Assembly: GCF_000147815.2 (NCBI RefSeq)
Contig: NC_015957.1
Coordinates: forward strand, 10,593,108-10,657,107
Reading direction: 5' to 3'
DNA length: 64,000 nt
Source of the DNA: Streptomyces violaceusniger Tu 4113
GTDB lineage: Bacteria > Actinomycetota > Actinomycetes > Streptomycetales > Streptomycetaceae
Shown here in pieces: positions 8,391 to 18,336 of this stretch (positions within the stretch are counted from its first letter, which is position 1; every line of letters starts with the position of its first letter). The translations under genes were made by a program, and so were the position numbers. Under the pieces are notes generated by a model. That model saw only the letters and a list, made by a program, of their open reading frames with translations. It was not told the origin of the DNA and did no database searches.

Positions 8391-9557
8391 ATGACTTCCT
8401 TGACCCGACGTACCTTCATGGGTGGTTGCGCGGCCGGAACGCTGCTGGCCGTGGCCGGGACCACCGGCGCCCGCGCGGCGGCGGGGACCACCACGTCAAC
8501 CACCGCGCTGACCACCGCGTCCGACGAAGCCGCCCTGCAGGCCGCCATCAGCGACCTCTCCCGTCCACCCACGACCTCCGCGCAACTGCGCGTCGACCGC
8601 CGGGGCGACCACTGGTACGGCACGGCCGGAGCGGCGGACCTCGCGAGCGGGCGGTCCGTACGCCCGGACGACCGTTTCCGTGCGGGCAGCGTCACCAAGG
8701 CGTTCGTGGCCACCGTGGTCCTTCAACTGTGGGCCGAGCGCCGAGTGGAGCTCGACGCCCCCATCGGGCGGTACCTCCCGGATCTGCTGCCCTCCGCGTT
8801 CTCCCGCCGCATCACCGTGGCCCAGTTGCTCAACCACACCAGCGGACTGCCCGACCATCGAGGGCTGCCGGACGACAGCACTCCGGAAGGGGTCCTGCGG
8901 CATCGTTGGGACCGGTGGACACCGCGGGAGTGGGTCGAGACGGTGACCCACGACCCGCTCAAGTTCGATCCGGGGACCACACAGGAGTACCGGGGCATCA
9001 ACTACGTCCTGCTCGCCCTGATCATCGAAAAGCTGACCGGCCGCCCCTACGGCCAGGCGATCGAGTCCCGCGTCCTACGCCCACTGGGCCTGACCCGGAC
9101 CCTGCTGCCGGGCCAGGACCCCCGCCTCCACGGTCCGCAGGTGCACGGCTATCTGCGGATGACCGACGGGTCGCTGCGCGATATCACCGTGTACAACCAG
9201 TCCAGCGCCTGGGGCGAAGGCGAGCTGATCTCGACCCTCGACGACCTGTCCCGCTTTCAGCGGGCCCTGTTCTCCGGCGCCTTGCTGCCGCCCCACGCGC
9301 TGGACAAGCTCTTCACCCTGCCCCCGGATTCCGTACGGATGCTGGACGGCACCCCGGCCCGCTACAGCCTCGGCCTGCAGACGGCCACGGTGAACGGCGT
9401 GACGTTCTGGGGGAAGACCGGCGAGACATACGGCTACCGCACCCGCATGTTCGCCACCCGCGACCAGACACTCCGCTTCGTCCTCTCGTACACCCCGACG
9501 CCACTGACCACCCAGGAGGAGATGACCAACCGAGTCGTCGCCGCACTCACCGCGTGA
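8391..9557 (+). CDS. secreted serine hydrolase, DD-peptidase/beta-lactamase class C family
   Basis: The 388-residue product starts with a twin-arginine-type signal (RRTFMGG then an Ala-rich segment, cleavage likely near residue 30). The serine-transpeptidase fold is marked by SVTK near residue 100 and WGKTGE near residue 341. The second conserved motif, normally YSN or YxN, reads YRG near residue 199. This loss of Asn is unusual and suggests altered chemistry or specificity. Relatives include the Streptomyces R61 DD-carboxypeptidase and EstB-type esterases. Ribosome site is weak. A parS site follows 70 bp downstream. Confidence 0.85.
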   Translation: MTSLTRRTFMGGCAAGTLLAVAGTTGARAAAGTTTSTTALTTASDEAALQAAISDLSRPPTTSAQLRVDRRGDHWYGTAGAADLASGRSVRPDDRFRAGSVTKAFVATVVLQLWAERRVELDAPIGRYLPDLLPSAFSRRITVAQLLNHTSGLPDHRGLPDDSTPEGVLRHRWDRWTPREWVETVTHDPLKFDPGTTQEYRGINYVLLALIIEKLTGRPYGQAIESRVLRPLGLTRTLLPGQDPRLHGPQVHGYLRMTDGSLRDITVYNQSSAWGEGELISTLDDLSRFQRALFSGALLPPHALDKLFTLPPDSVRMLDGTPARYSLGLQTATVNGVTFWGKTGETYGYRTRMFATRDQTLRFVLSYTPTPLTTQEEMTNRVVAALTA

Positions 9558-9627
9558 ACCACCCCGCGGCCCGCGCTCCGACCGCCCCAAAGGGCGACTC
9601 GGAGCACGGACCGACGCTCGAAGGGAT

Positions 9628-9641
9628 GTTTCACGTGAAAC
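9628..9641. promoter_or_regulatory. parS site, perfect
   Basis: Perfect GTTTCACGTGAAAC lies in the 161-bp gap between two convergent genes, the serine hydrolase and thiC. This location does not constrain any protein sequence. Confidence 0.92.
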
Positions 9642-9718
9642 GGGCCAACGGGAAGCAGAGGAAAGCGCCCGCGTCCGCTGCACGGCAGCGACGTACGACC
9701 CCTATCCCGTAGTCCGCC

Positions 9719-11580
<1,862 letters not shown>

Positions 11581-11613
11581 GCGATTGCAAAGGTTCGCGC
11601 CCACGCTAACGGT

Positions 11614-11622
11614 TTATCCACA
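11614..11622 (+). promoter_or_regulatory. isolated DnaA-box sequence
   Basis: TTATCCACA is a perfect match to the canonical 9-bp DnaA box. It lies between the divergent thiC and YibE/F genes, 42 bp before the latter. A single box may arise by chance. Confidence 0.4.
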
Positions 11623-11663
11623 GTGCTGAACAGGGGGCCCACCCCTCTTGCGATGATGCGACG

Positions 11664-13091
11664 GTGACCGCCATCCAGCAGGACCACCCGCCCGAGCAGC
11701 CCCGCCCCTCCGACCAGGCGCACGACCACGGCCACGGCCACTCCCACGGCCACTCCCACGGTCATGGCCCCGCCGCTCCCGTCTCCGCCCGCCTCCGCAA
11801 GATCATCGCGGCGGTGCTCATCCCCTTCGCCGTCGCCGTCGTCGCCGGTCTGATCGTGCTCTGGCCGGGCGGCACGCCCGACCACAAGGCGAGCGGCCGC
11901 AGCGGTCTCGGCTTCGACCAGCAGACCGTCGCCGGACGGGTGGTGAAGGTCGAGGAGCTGAGCTGCGCCGACGTCAACGCCCAGCCGCAGGCGCCCACCG
12001 AGCCCGGCCAGGACAGCGCCGCCCAGAACGGCGCCCCCGGGCAGGGCGGGAAGAAGAGTGTCTGCGAGAAGGCCACCATCGAGGTCACCTCGGGGAAGGA
12101 CAAAGGCCGCACTTTTCCCGAAATAGTCCAGCCCAACGCCTCGCGTCAGTTCAGCGCCGGGCAGGAGCTGAAGCTGGCGTACGCCCCCAAGGCGCCCAAG
12201 GATCTGCAGTACTCGGTGTCCGACGTCGACCGGTCGATGCCGATGGCGCTGCTGGCGGGGCTGTTCGCGCTCGCCGTCGTGGTGGTGGGGCGGCTGCGCG
12301 GAGTGTTCGCGCTGGTGGCGCTGGCGATCAGCTTCGGGGTGTTGACGCTGTTCATCCTCCCGGCGATACTCCAGGGTTCCAATCCGCTGGTGGTCGCGGT
12401 CGTCGGGGGCAGCGCGATCATGCTTCTCGCGCTCTATATGTGCCATGGGCTCACGGCCCGTACATCGGTCGCCGTGCTCGGCACACTGGTGTCACTGCTG
12501 CTGATCGGGGTGCTGGGCTCGCTCTTCATCGCCTGGGCGAGCCTGACCGGCAATACGGACGACCAGACCGGGCTGGTGCACGGCCTCTATCCGAACATCG
12601 AGATACGCGGGCTGCTGCTGGCGGGCGTGATCATCGGCTCGCTGGGCGTGCTGGACGATGTGACGGTCACCCAGACCTCGGCGGTGTGGGAGCTGAGGGC
12701 CGCCGACCCGACCGTGTCCCGGCGCCGGCTCTACGGGGCGGCGATGCGGATCGGACGGGACCACATCGCCTCCGTCGTGAACACGCTGGTGCTGGCGTAC
12801 GCGGGCGCGTCGCTTCCGCTGCTGCTGCTGTTCTCCATCGCGGACAGCGGTGTGGGCACGGTCGCCACGAGCGAGATCGTCGCGGAGGAGATCGTACGGA
12901 CGCTGGTGGGCAGCATCGGGCTCGTCGCCTCGGTGCCGGTGACCACGGCGCTGGCCGTGCTCGTGGTCTCCGCTGACCGCGCCCCGGCGGCGGAGGGCGG
13001 CGCGGAGCGGGGGGCCGACGTGGGCGGCGCCCAGGGGGCCCGGACCGGCCGGGGCGGACGCGGGCGGCGGCGCCGGGCCAAGACGCGCTGA
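11664..13091 (+). CDS. YibE/F family membrane protein with His-rich N-terminus
   Basis: The 475-residue protein has one N-terminal membrane helix, an extracytoplasmic domain of about 150 residues, and then seven or so hydrophobic segments typical of YibE/F proteins (GVLDDVTVTQTS motif). The N-terminus has alternating His-Gly/His-Ser repeats (residues 21-34), which look like a metal-binding tail. The two Cys in the outer domain could pair. The C-terminus is Gly/Arg-rich. Function is unknown; a transport role is often proposed. GTG at 11664 has no clear ribosome site, while GATGAT lies just upstream, so a leaderless message is possible. Confidence 0.85.
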   Translation: MTAIQQDHPPEQPRPSDQAHDHGHGHSHGHSHGHGPAAPVSARLRKIIAAVLIPFAVAVVAGLIVLWPGGTPDHKASGRSGLGFDQQTVAGRVVKVEELSCADVNAQPQAPTEPGQDSAAQNGAPGQGGKKSVCEKATIEVTSGKDKGRTFPEIVQPNASRQFSAGQELKLAYAPKAPKDLQYSVSDVDRSMPMALLAGLFALAVVVVGRLRGVFALVALAISFGVLTLFILPAILQGSNPLVVAVVGGSAIMLLALYMCHGLTARTSVAVLGTLVSLLLIGVLGSLFIAWASLTGNTDDQTGLVHGLYPNIEIRGLLLAGVIIGSLGVLDDVTVTQTSAVWELRAADPTVSRRRLYGAAMRIGRDHIASVVNTLVLAYAGASLPLLLLFSIADSGVGTVATSEIVAEEIVRTLVGSIGLVASVPVTTALAVLVVSADRAPAAEGGAERGADVGGAQGARTGRGGRGRRRRAKTR

Positions 13092-13250
13092 GCGGCCGGG
13101 CCACGGCACGCCGAGCTGTCGGGCGATGGCACGTAGGGCCGCCGGGCGAGGACACAGCCGCCGGGCGAGGGCACGACGAGCCATCGGGGACGGCACGCTG
13201 GGCCGCCGGGCGGGGACACGACGAGACGCTGGGCGAGGGCACGACGAGAC
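13092..13250. repeat. degenerate 24-bp tandem repeat between convergent genes
   Basis: About seven imperfect units resembling GCCGGGCGAGGGCACGACGAG follow the YibE/F stop. Two adjacent units near 13200-13250 are almost identical. No start/stop-bounded gene with good coding character fits this 276-bp stretch (13092-13367). It may reflect slippage or a transcript-end structure. Confidence 0.65.
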
Positions 13251-13367
13251 GCTCAGCCACCAACCGGGCACGCCGCCCGACCGACTCGGTGATCCGGCCG
13301 GTTAGGTGATGGCGGACGGCTCGGCCGCGGCACACCGATCCTCGGCCCGCCGCCGCGTATCCGGCGC

Positions 13368-13805
13368 TCAGCCCGCGAACCGGTCCTCGGCGAGGATGCG
13401 GTGGAGTTCGGCGTCGAGATCGCCGACCGGATCGCAGGCCGCCGGCTCCTGGCCGAAAGGCACCACCCGGTCCGTCCGATCGAGGAAGGCCACCAGAGGC
13501 GCGGCCCCGGCCCGGAACAGGGCCCGTTCACAGCCCACTTGGAGTCTGATGAAGACGTCCGAGAGCCCCTCGGGGGAGGCGGGAGCGATGCGCACATCCC
13601 CCTCGCCGGTGGGTCTGCTCAGCCCATCCAGCAGCAGCTCCCGCGCGAAGGCCCAGCTCACCGGCGCGTCGCCGGGCAGATGAAAGGTGATCTCGACGGC
13701 ATAGGGGTCGCTGCTGTCGTAGGACAGCTCGACCGGGATCCGAAAGGAGAGATCCTGCGAGACCAGGAAGGTCATCGTCACTTCCGCCTGAACTGTGTCA
13801 CGCAT
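13368..13805 (-). CDS. ssgA: SsgA, sporulation-specific cell-division activator (SALP family)
   Basis: SsgA-like proteins are actinomycete-specific and direct septum placement in sporulating hyphae; SsgA helps position SsgB and FtsZ. The 145-residue product carries the SALP core: FRIPVELSYD, DPYAVEITFHLPGDAPVSWAF at about residues 34-54, RELLLDGL, GDVRI, LIRLQVG-like and FLDRTD. The C-terminus (RILAED) matches SsgA rather than SsgB. Start at 13805 gives the known MR(D/E)xVQAEV N-terminus; another ATG lies three codons earlier. In S. coelicolor and S. griseus the activator gene ssgR sits directly upstream. Here 13806-14234 holds no such gene. Confidence 0.88.
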   Translation of the reverse strand: MRDTVQAEVTMTFLVSQDLSFRIPVELSYDSSDPYAVEITFHLPGDAPVSWAFARELLLDGLSRPTGEGDVRIAPASPEGLSDVFIRLQVGCERALFRAGAAPLVAFLDRTDRVVPFGQEPAACDPVGDLDAELHRILAEDRFAG

Positions 13806-14234
13806 GTCACGCATCGTTCGCCGCCCCGGGTTGTTTGCGCATGGCCGACTCTGGAGCGTAGCGACTCGATCGCTGTGCGGAGTCGGTTTGCCTCGTGTGA
13901 GGGAACGAAAATGGCCAGTGTTGCCGTGGGGAGACCCGCGGGGCCGGACGACGTGGGCCCGGTGGGCGGGAGATCGGGGCCGGCGCACCGGCCGTATCGA
14001 AGATCGCTGTCGTCAACAGGCACCCCCGGGGTGTTGTTGCGAGGCAGACGCCGAGAGGAAGAACGCCGAGGTCTCGCACTTTAACGGCAGGGGTGGCGCC
14101 GGACCGCGCTCCCGCCCCGGCGGTATCCCCCGCGCGGCGTATCCACGCGCGGTGGGGGTCCACAGGGCCTGCGGGGGATGCGTCAGGCCCTGTGGGACGC
14201 GGCGAGCGCCGCGGGGCGGGTCAGGCGGGGCGGG
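13806..14234. other. 429-bp non-coding stretch upstream of ssgA
   Basis: No frame here has credible coding features. In particular, no IclR-type regulator (ssgR) is present. The stretch must contain the ssgA promoter on the minus strand, but I cannot place it with confidence. Its right end carries a hairpin that serves the next leftward gene. Confidence 0.6.
14160..14195 (-). terminator. hairpin downstream of the DUF5326 gene
   Basis: CCACAGGGCCTG at 14160-14171 pairs perfectly with CAGGCCCTGTGG at 14184-14195 across a 12-base loop. It lies about 40 bp past the stop of the leftward DUF5326 gene. Confidence 0.6.
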
Positions 14235-14429
14235 TCAGGCGGTGAACTTCCGTACGACATAGACCAGCCCGGCGATCAGCGCCACCAGCAGCAGCGCCTT
14301 GAAGACAAAGCTCACCAGAAACCCGATCACGCTCATGATCAGGCCGCCGAACACGGCGAGGATGAGGACCGGTATCGCGATCCAGGTCACCCACCACGGC
14401 AAGCCCCGGAATATCCCCTTCGTGGTCAC
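14235..14429 (-). CDS. DUF5326-family small membrane protein
   Basis: The 64-residue protein has the family pattern: a short N-terminus ending in GLPWWVTWIAIPV, then two hydrophobic helices (about residues 12-34 and 38-56), and the terminal VYVVRKF. The GTG start has GGGAG four bases upstream and fits the small conserved family length, so the longer upstream extension in the same frame is rejected. These proteins are widespread in Streptomyces and of unknown function. Confidence 0.82.
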   Translation of the reverse strand: MTTKGIFRGLPWWVTWIAIPVLILAVFGGLIMSVIGFLVSFVFKALLLVALIAGLVYVVRKFTA

Positions 14430-14661
14430 GTCACTCCCTGCTTTCTCTCCGAGCCGTGGGTCCGGACGCCGACGGCCGGTCTTCCCTGCCTCGATGCTAG
14501 GACGGGACGGAAGCGCGTGGGCGTCCCTCGCCCCCCGTCCTCCCCTGAGCGGACCCCTACGGGACCGTCCCGCCACGCATCGGCTCCACGGTGGACAAGC
14601 CTCGGGCGGCACCGGCCCTCGGGCAGCATCACCCTCGGCCGGTGTCAGCCCTCCGGCGGCA

Positions 14662-14979
14662 TCAGCCCTCCGGAGGCGAGAACACCACCAGCACCCTCAG
14701 GTCCTCGGTGATGTGGTGGAACTTGTGCGCCGCGCCCGCCGGTACGTACACCACGCTGCCCCGCGCCACCTGCGTCGTCTCCATTCCCACCGTGACCGAC
14801 GCCCGGCCGCTCACCACCAGGTAGACCTCGTCCTGGTTGTGCGGCGACTGTGAGTCGGGCTGGCCCGCGTCCAGCGCGTACAGCCCCACGGACATGTTCC
14901 GCTCCCGCAGGAACTGCAGATACGCGCCGTTGTTCGCGGCCCGCTCCGCCTCCAGCTCATCCAGCCGGAACGCCTTCAT
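14662..14979 (-). CDS. small cupin-domain protein
   Basis: The 105-residue protein is a single-domain cupin. Motif 1 reads SPHNQDEVYLVVSGRASV, giving His, Glu metal ligands, and motif 2 reads VYVPAGAAHKFHH with the second His. The fold suggests a metal-binding dioxygenase, isomerase or binding protein, but no substrate is evident. ATG at 14979 has GGAGAG six bases upstream. It is divergent from the holin-like gene. Confidence 0.83.
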   Translation of the reverse strand: MKAFRLDELEAERAANNGAYLQFLRERNMSVGLYALDAGQPDSQSPHNQDEVYLVVSGRASVTVGMETTQVARGSVVYVPAGAAHKFHHITEDLRVLVVFSPPEG

Positions 14980-15044
14980 TCGCTCTCCACCCCTGCCTAC
15001 GGGGCCCCTGCCTGCCGCGGGGCCTGTCTGCGACGATCTCAACC

Positions 15045-15425
15045 ATGAAGAATTTTCTCGTCAAGACGATCGCGAACGCCGGTGCCCTCGGCGTCGCCAT
15101 CTGGCTACTCAAGGGCATCACGCTCACCGGTGACAACACCGGCCGCCAAGCGCTCACCCTCATTCTCGTCGCGCTGGTCTTCGGCGTGGTGAACGTGGTG
15201 GTCAAGCCGATCGTCAAGCTCCTGGCTTTTCCATTGTTCATCCTGACCCTCGGGCTGATCACGCTGGTGATCAACGCCCTGATGCTGCTGTTGACCTCCT
15301 GGCTGGCCGGAAAGCTGGATCTGAGCTTCCACGTCGACGGCTTCGGCACCGCGGTGCTCGGCGGCCTGATCGTCTCCATAGTCGCGTGGGCCCTGCACGT
15401 CGTGCTGCCCGATGACAAGGACTGA
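15045..15425 (+). CDS. phage-holin-family (DUF360-type) four-helix membrane protein
   Basis: The 126-residue protein has four hydrophobic segments (about residues 8-24, 30-48, 55-80 and 98-118) and the family patterns GVVNVVVKP and LGLITLVINALML. The holin name comes from the superfamily label. These chromosomal proteins are ubiquitous in actinobacteria, and no phage genes lie nearby. Role unknown. It is 24 bp upstream of ptpA on the same strand. Confidence 0.85.
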   Translation: MKNFLVKTIANAGALGVAIWLLKGITLTGDNTGRQALTLILVALVFGVVNVVVKPIVKLLAFPLFILTLGLITLVINALMLLLTSWLAGKLDLSFHVDGFGTAVLGGLIVSIVAWALHVVLPDDKD

Positions 15426-15449
15426 TCCCGGCCGGGGATGATGGGAGGC

Positions 15450-16070
15450 ATGAGAGACCCGTCGCCCTACCGTGTCTGCTTTGTCTGCACCGGCAACATA
15501 TGCCGCTCGCCGATGGCCGAATCCGTCTTCCGCGCCCATGCCGCGGAGGCCGGGCTGGACGGCCGTGTCGAGGTGGACAGTGCGGGCACCGGGCCCTGGC
15601 ACGAGGGCGACGGGGCCGACCGCCGCGCCATCGACGTGCTCACCGCCCACGGCTATGAGCAGAATCACATCGCGCGGCAGTTCCGGGCCGACTGGTTCGA
15701 TCACCTCGATCTGGTGATCGCCCTGGACAGCGGCCATCTGCATGAGCTGCGCGCGCTCGCGCCGACCCCGCACGACGCCGCGAAGGTACGGCTGCTGCGC
15801 AGCTACGACCCGGAAGCGGACCAGAACGCGCTGGGCGGCCTCGATGTACCCGACCCCTACTTCGGCGGGACGGACGACTTCGAGGAGTGCCTGGAGATGA
15901 TCGAGGCCGCCGGCGGCGGGCTGCTGGACGCGGTCACCGAGGCCCTCGACGCCGCGGGGAACACCGCCGAAGAGACCCCGGAGAGGGCCGCCCAGAGCGC
16001 CGAGAGCAAGAGGAGCGTGTCGGCCGCCGATGGCCCTGCCGACGACGACCCGGGGAAGGAGCCCGCATGA
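15450..16070 (+). CDS. ptpA: low-molecular-weight protein tyrosine phosphatase PtpA
   Basis: The enzyme dephosphorylates phosphotyrosine in the cytosol. In S. coelicolor PtpA overexpression affects secondary metabolism. The P-loop C-x5-R is CTGNICR at residues 13-19, followed by SPMAE. The general-acid Asp lies in DVPDPYFGG near residue 137. The last 45 residues form an acidic low-complexity tail beyond the usual length. The start may be 15450 or four codons earlier at 15438. Its stop overlaps the next gene start by four bases (ATGA), indicating translational coupling. Confidence 0.9.
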   Translation: MRDPSPYRVCFVCTGNICRSPMAESVFRAHAAEAGLDGRVEVDSAGTGPWHEGDGADRRAIDVLTAHGYEQNHIARQFRADWFDHLDLVIALDSGHLHELRALAPTPHDAAKVRLLRSYDPEADQNALGGLDVPDPYFGGTDDFEECLEMIEAAGGGLLDAVTEALDAAGNTAEETPERAAQSAESKRSVSAADGPADDDPGKEPA

Positions 16071-17206
16071 CCGGCGATGGCACCCGCGCCGTACGGGCCG
16101 GACTGCCCGAGGCCGAGGCGTACGAGCCGACGCTGCCGGGTCCGGTCTTCGCCGCCCACTACCACCTCCCCGGCGACCCCGTCGGCCCCTACACCTACGG
16201 CCGGGACGCCAACCCCACCTGGTCCCTGCTGGAGCGGGCGATCAGCGAGCTGGAGTCACCGGACACCGACGCCGAGACGGTCGTCTTCTCCTCCGGTATG
16301 GGCGCGATCTCGGCCGTGCTGCTGTCCCAGCTCCGCCAGGGCGACGCGGCCGTACTGCCGTCGGACGGCTATCAGCTCCTCCCGGCGCTGGTCGAGCGGC
16401 TGGAGGGCTACGGGGTCACGGTGCGCACCGCCCCGACCGGCGAGGACGCCCAGCTCGCCGCCCTGGACGACCGGACGAAGCTGCTGTGGCTGGAAACCCC
16501 GTCCAATCCCGGACTGGACGTCTGCGACATCCGCCGGCTCGCCGAGGCCGCGCACGCCCGCGGCACGCTGGTCGCCGTCGACAACACCCTCGCCACCCCG
16601 CTCGGCCAGCGCCCGCTGGAGCTCGGCGCGGACTTCGCCGTGGCGAGCGGCACCAAGGCGCTCACCGGCCACGGAGATGTGCTGCTCGGCTATGTGACCT
16701 GCCGCGATCCGCGGCTCGCCGCGGAGGTACGGGCCTGGCGCAAGACCGTGGGCGCGATCCCCGGCCCCATGGAGGCATGGCTCGCCCACCGCTCCCTGGC
16801 CACCCTCCAGCTACGCGTCGACCGCCAGGCGGCGACCGCCCTGGCCCTCGCCGAGGCGCTGCGCGACCGCCCCGAGATCACCGGGCTGCGCCACCCCGGT
16901 CTGCCGACCGATCCCGCCCACCGGCTCGCGGCCGGGCAGATGCGCGGCGGGCGCTTCGGCTGTGTGGTCTCCTTCACCCTGCCGGACAAGGCGTGCGCGG
17001 AGCGCTTCCTGGACGCGCTGCGGCTGGTGGACGACGCCACCAGCTTCGGCGGTGTGCGCTCCACGGCGGAGCGGCGCGGGCGGTGGGGCGGCGACGCGGT
17101 GCCCGAGGGTTTCATCCGGTTCTCGGTGGGCGCGGAGGACCCGGACGATTTGATCGCCGATGTGCTGCGGGCGCTCGATGCGGCCTGCGCCGCGACGGGT
17201 GGCTGA
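16067..17206 (+). CDS. cystathionine gamma-synthase/lyase-family PLP enzyme
   Basis: The 379-residue protein belongs to the Cys/Met metabolism PLP family, which acts on cystathionine or related thioethers in transsulfuration. Visible features are YTYGRDANPTW, SSGMGAIS, ETPSNPGLDVCDI, VDNTLATP and SGTKALTGHGD, where the lysine forms the Schiff base. The Tyr of the first motif touches the phosphate of the partner subunit cofactor. GGGGAAGGAG precedes its ATG and it overlaps the ptpA stop, so the two are co-expressed. Synthase, lyase and methionine gamma-lyase activities cannot be separated by eye. Confidence 0.87.
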   Translation: MTGDGTRAVRAGLPEAEAYEPTLPGPVFAAHYHLPGDPVGPYTYGRDANPTWSLLERAISELESPDTDAETVVFSSGMGAISAVLLSQLRQGDAAVLPSDGYQLLPALVERLEGYGVTVRTAPTGEDAQLAALDDRTKLLWLETPSNPGLDVCDIRRLAEAAHARGTLVAVDNTLATPLGQRPLELGADFAVASGTKALTGHGDVLLGYVTCRDPRLAAEVRAWRKTVGAIPGPMEAWLAHRSLATLQLRVDRQAATALALAEALRDRPEITGLRHPGLPTDPAHRLAAGQMRGGRFGCVVSFTLPDKACAERFLDALRLVDDATSFGGVRSTAERRGRWGGDAVPEGFIRFSVGAEDPDDLIADVLRALDAACAATGG

Positions 17207-17228
17207 AAGCGAGCGGGTACGCCTGTGC

Positions 17229-17288
17229 GGGCGTCTCAAGCCTCCCCCCTCGTGGCTTGAGACGCCCCGGTTCTTCTCGTGGAGAACC
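17229..17288 (+). terminator. tandem hairpins downstream of the PLP-lyase gene
   Basis: GGGCGTCTCAAGCC at 17229-17242 pairs with GGCTTGAGACGCCC at 17254-17267 (14-bp stem, 11-base loop). A second small hairpin, GGTTCT with AGAACC, follows at 17269-17288. The first begins 22 bp after the stop codon. Confidence 0.75.
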
Positions 17289-17403
17289 GCTCGAACAAGG
17301 CTAGTTGACTCAGCGTCAGTGTCCAATCACAGTAGCGACATGGACCTATCGGCATATTTATAGTTGGCATGCGTTCGGGGCGCGACGAGGCGAGGGGAAC
17401 CGC

Positions 17404-18303
17404 ATGGATCTGGCCCTCTTACGCACCTTTGTGGCGGTCCACCGCGCCGGGTCCTTCACCCGCGCCGCCGGGCTGCTCGGGCTCTCCCAGCCCGCCGTCA
17501 CCGGCCAGATACGCACCCTGGAGCGGCAGCTGGGCCGCCCACTGTTCCTCCGTACGGCGCGCGGCGTCGTCCCCACCACCGTCGGGGACGAACTCGCCCA
17601 CAAGGCCGCGCCGCATCTCGACGCCCTGGTGGAGATCACCGAGGCGGGTCTCGACGACGACCGCTCGGCGCTGCGCACCCTGCATCTCGCGGGCCCTCCG
17701 GAGTTCACCGCGCTGCGCGCCCTGCCCGCGCTGACCACCCTCGTCACCCAGGGCCTGGCGGTGCGCTGCGCCTTCGGCAGCACCGAGGAGCTGTTCGAGG
17801 GGCTCGGCGCCGGCCATCACGACCTGGTCATCACCACCGCCCGGCCGCGGGGCCGGCTGCTGACCGCCACCCCGCTGTGCGACGAGGAGCACGTGCTGGT
17901 CGCGGCCCCGCGCTGGGCCGCCCGGCTCGGCGGTCCCGCGGTGCTCCAGGTCAAGGGGGTACGCGCGCTGGAGGCGCTGCCCGTCGTCGAGGTGCACGAA
18001 AGCCTGCCGCTGGTCACCCGCTACTGGTCGGCCGTCTTCGACACCCGGCCGGTCACCGCCGGCACGATCATCGCGCCCGATCTGCGCGCGGTGCTCGCCT
18101 GCGTCGCGGAGGGCGCGGGGCTCGGCGTCCTGCCGCGCTATCTGTGCATGGACGCGCTGGACGCGGGGGAGATCGTGGCGCTGCTCAACCCGCCGGTGCC
18201 ACCGCTGCGTACCTACTTCCTGGTGGTGCGGACGGGGGCGCTCGCGCTGCCGCATATCGCGCGGGCGCACGATTGGCTGTTGCGCGCGGCTGTCGATTGG
18301 TGA
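17404..18303 (+). CDS. LysR-family transcriptional regulator with a TTA codon at position 6
   Basis: The 299-residue protein has the LysR N-terminal winged helix (FTRAAGLLGLSQPAVTGQI, about residues 18-36) and a substrate-binding co-inducer domain from about residue 90. Codon 6 is TTA (17419-17421), the rare leucine codon read by the bldA tRNA, so translation should depend on developmental stage. The ATG has GAGGGG six bases upstream. The leader holds an AT-rich patch (CATATTTATAG, about 17349-17359) that stands out against local GC and may be its promoter. Target genes are unknown. Confidence 0.87.
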   Translation: MDLALLRTFVAVHRAGSFTRAAGLLGLSQPAVTGQIRTLERQLGRPLFLRTARGVVPTTVGDELAHKAAPHLDALVEITEAGLDDDRSALRTLHLAGPPEFTALRALPALTTLVTQGLAVRCAFGSTEELFEGLGAGHHDLVITTARPRGRLLTATPLCDEEHVLVAAPRWAARLGGPAVLQVKGVRALEALPVVEVHESLPLVTRYWSAVFDTRPVTAGTIIAPDLRAVLACVAEGAGLGVLPRYLCMDALDAGEIVALLNPPVPPLRTYFLVVRTGALALPHIARAHDWLLRAAVDW

Positions 18304-18336
18304 GTAAGTGGTTTCGCGGGGCGAAGGGTGCGGCAG

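Noticed and set aside
15045..15425. Phage remnant suggested by the holin-family label
   Set aside because: No other phage gene, integrase or attachment repeat lies nearby, and this family is ubiquitous on actinobacterial chromosomes.
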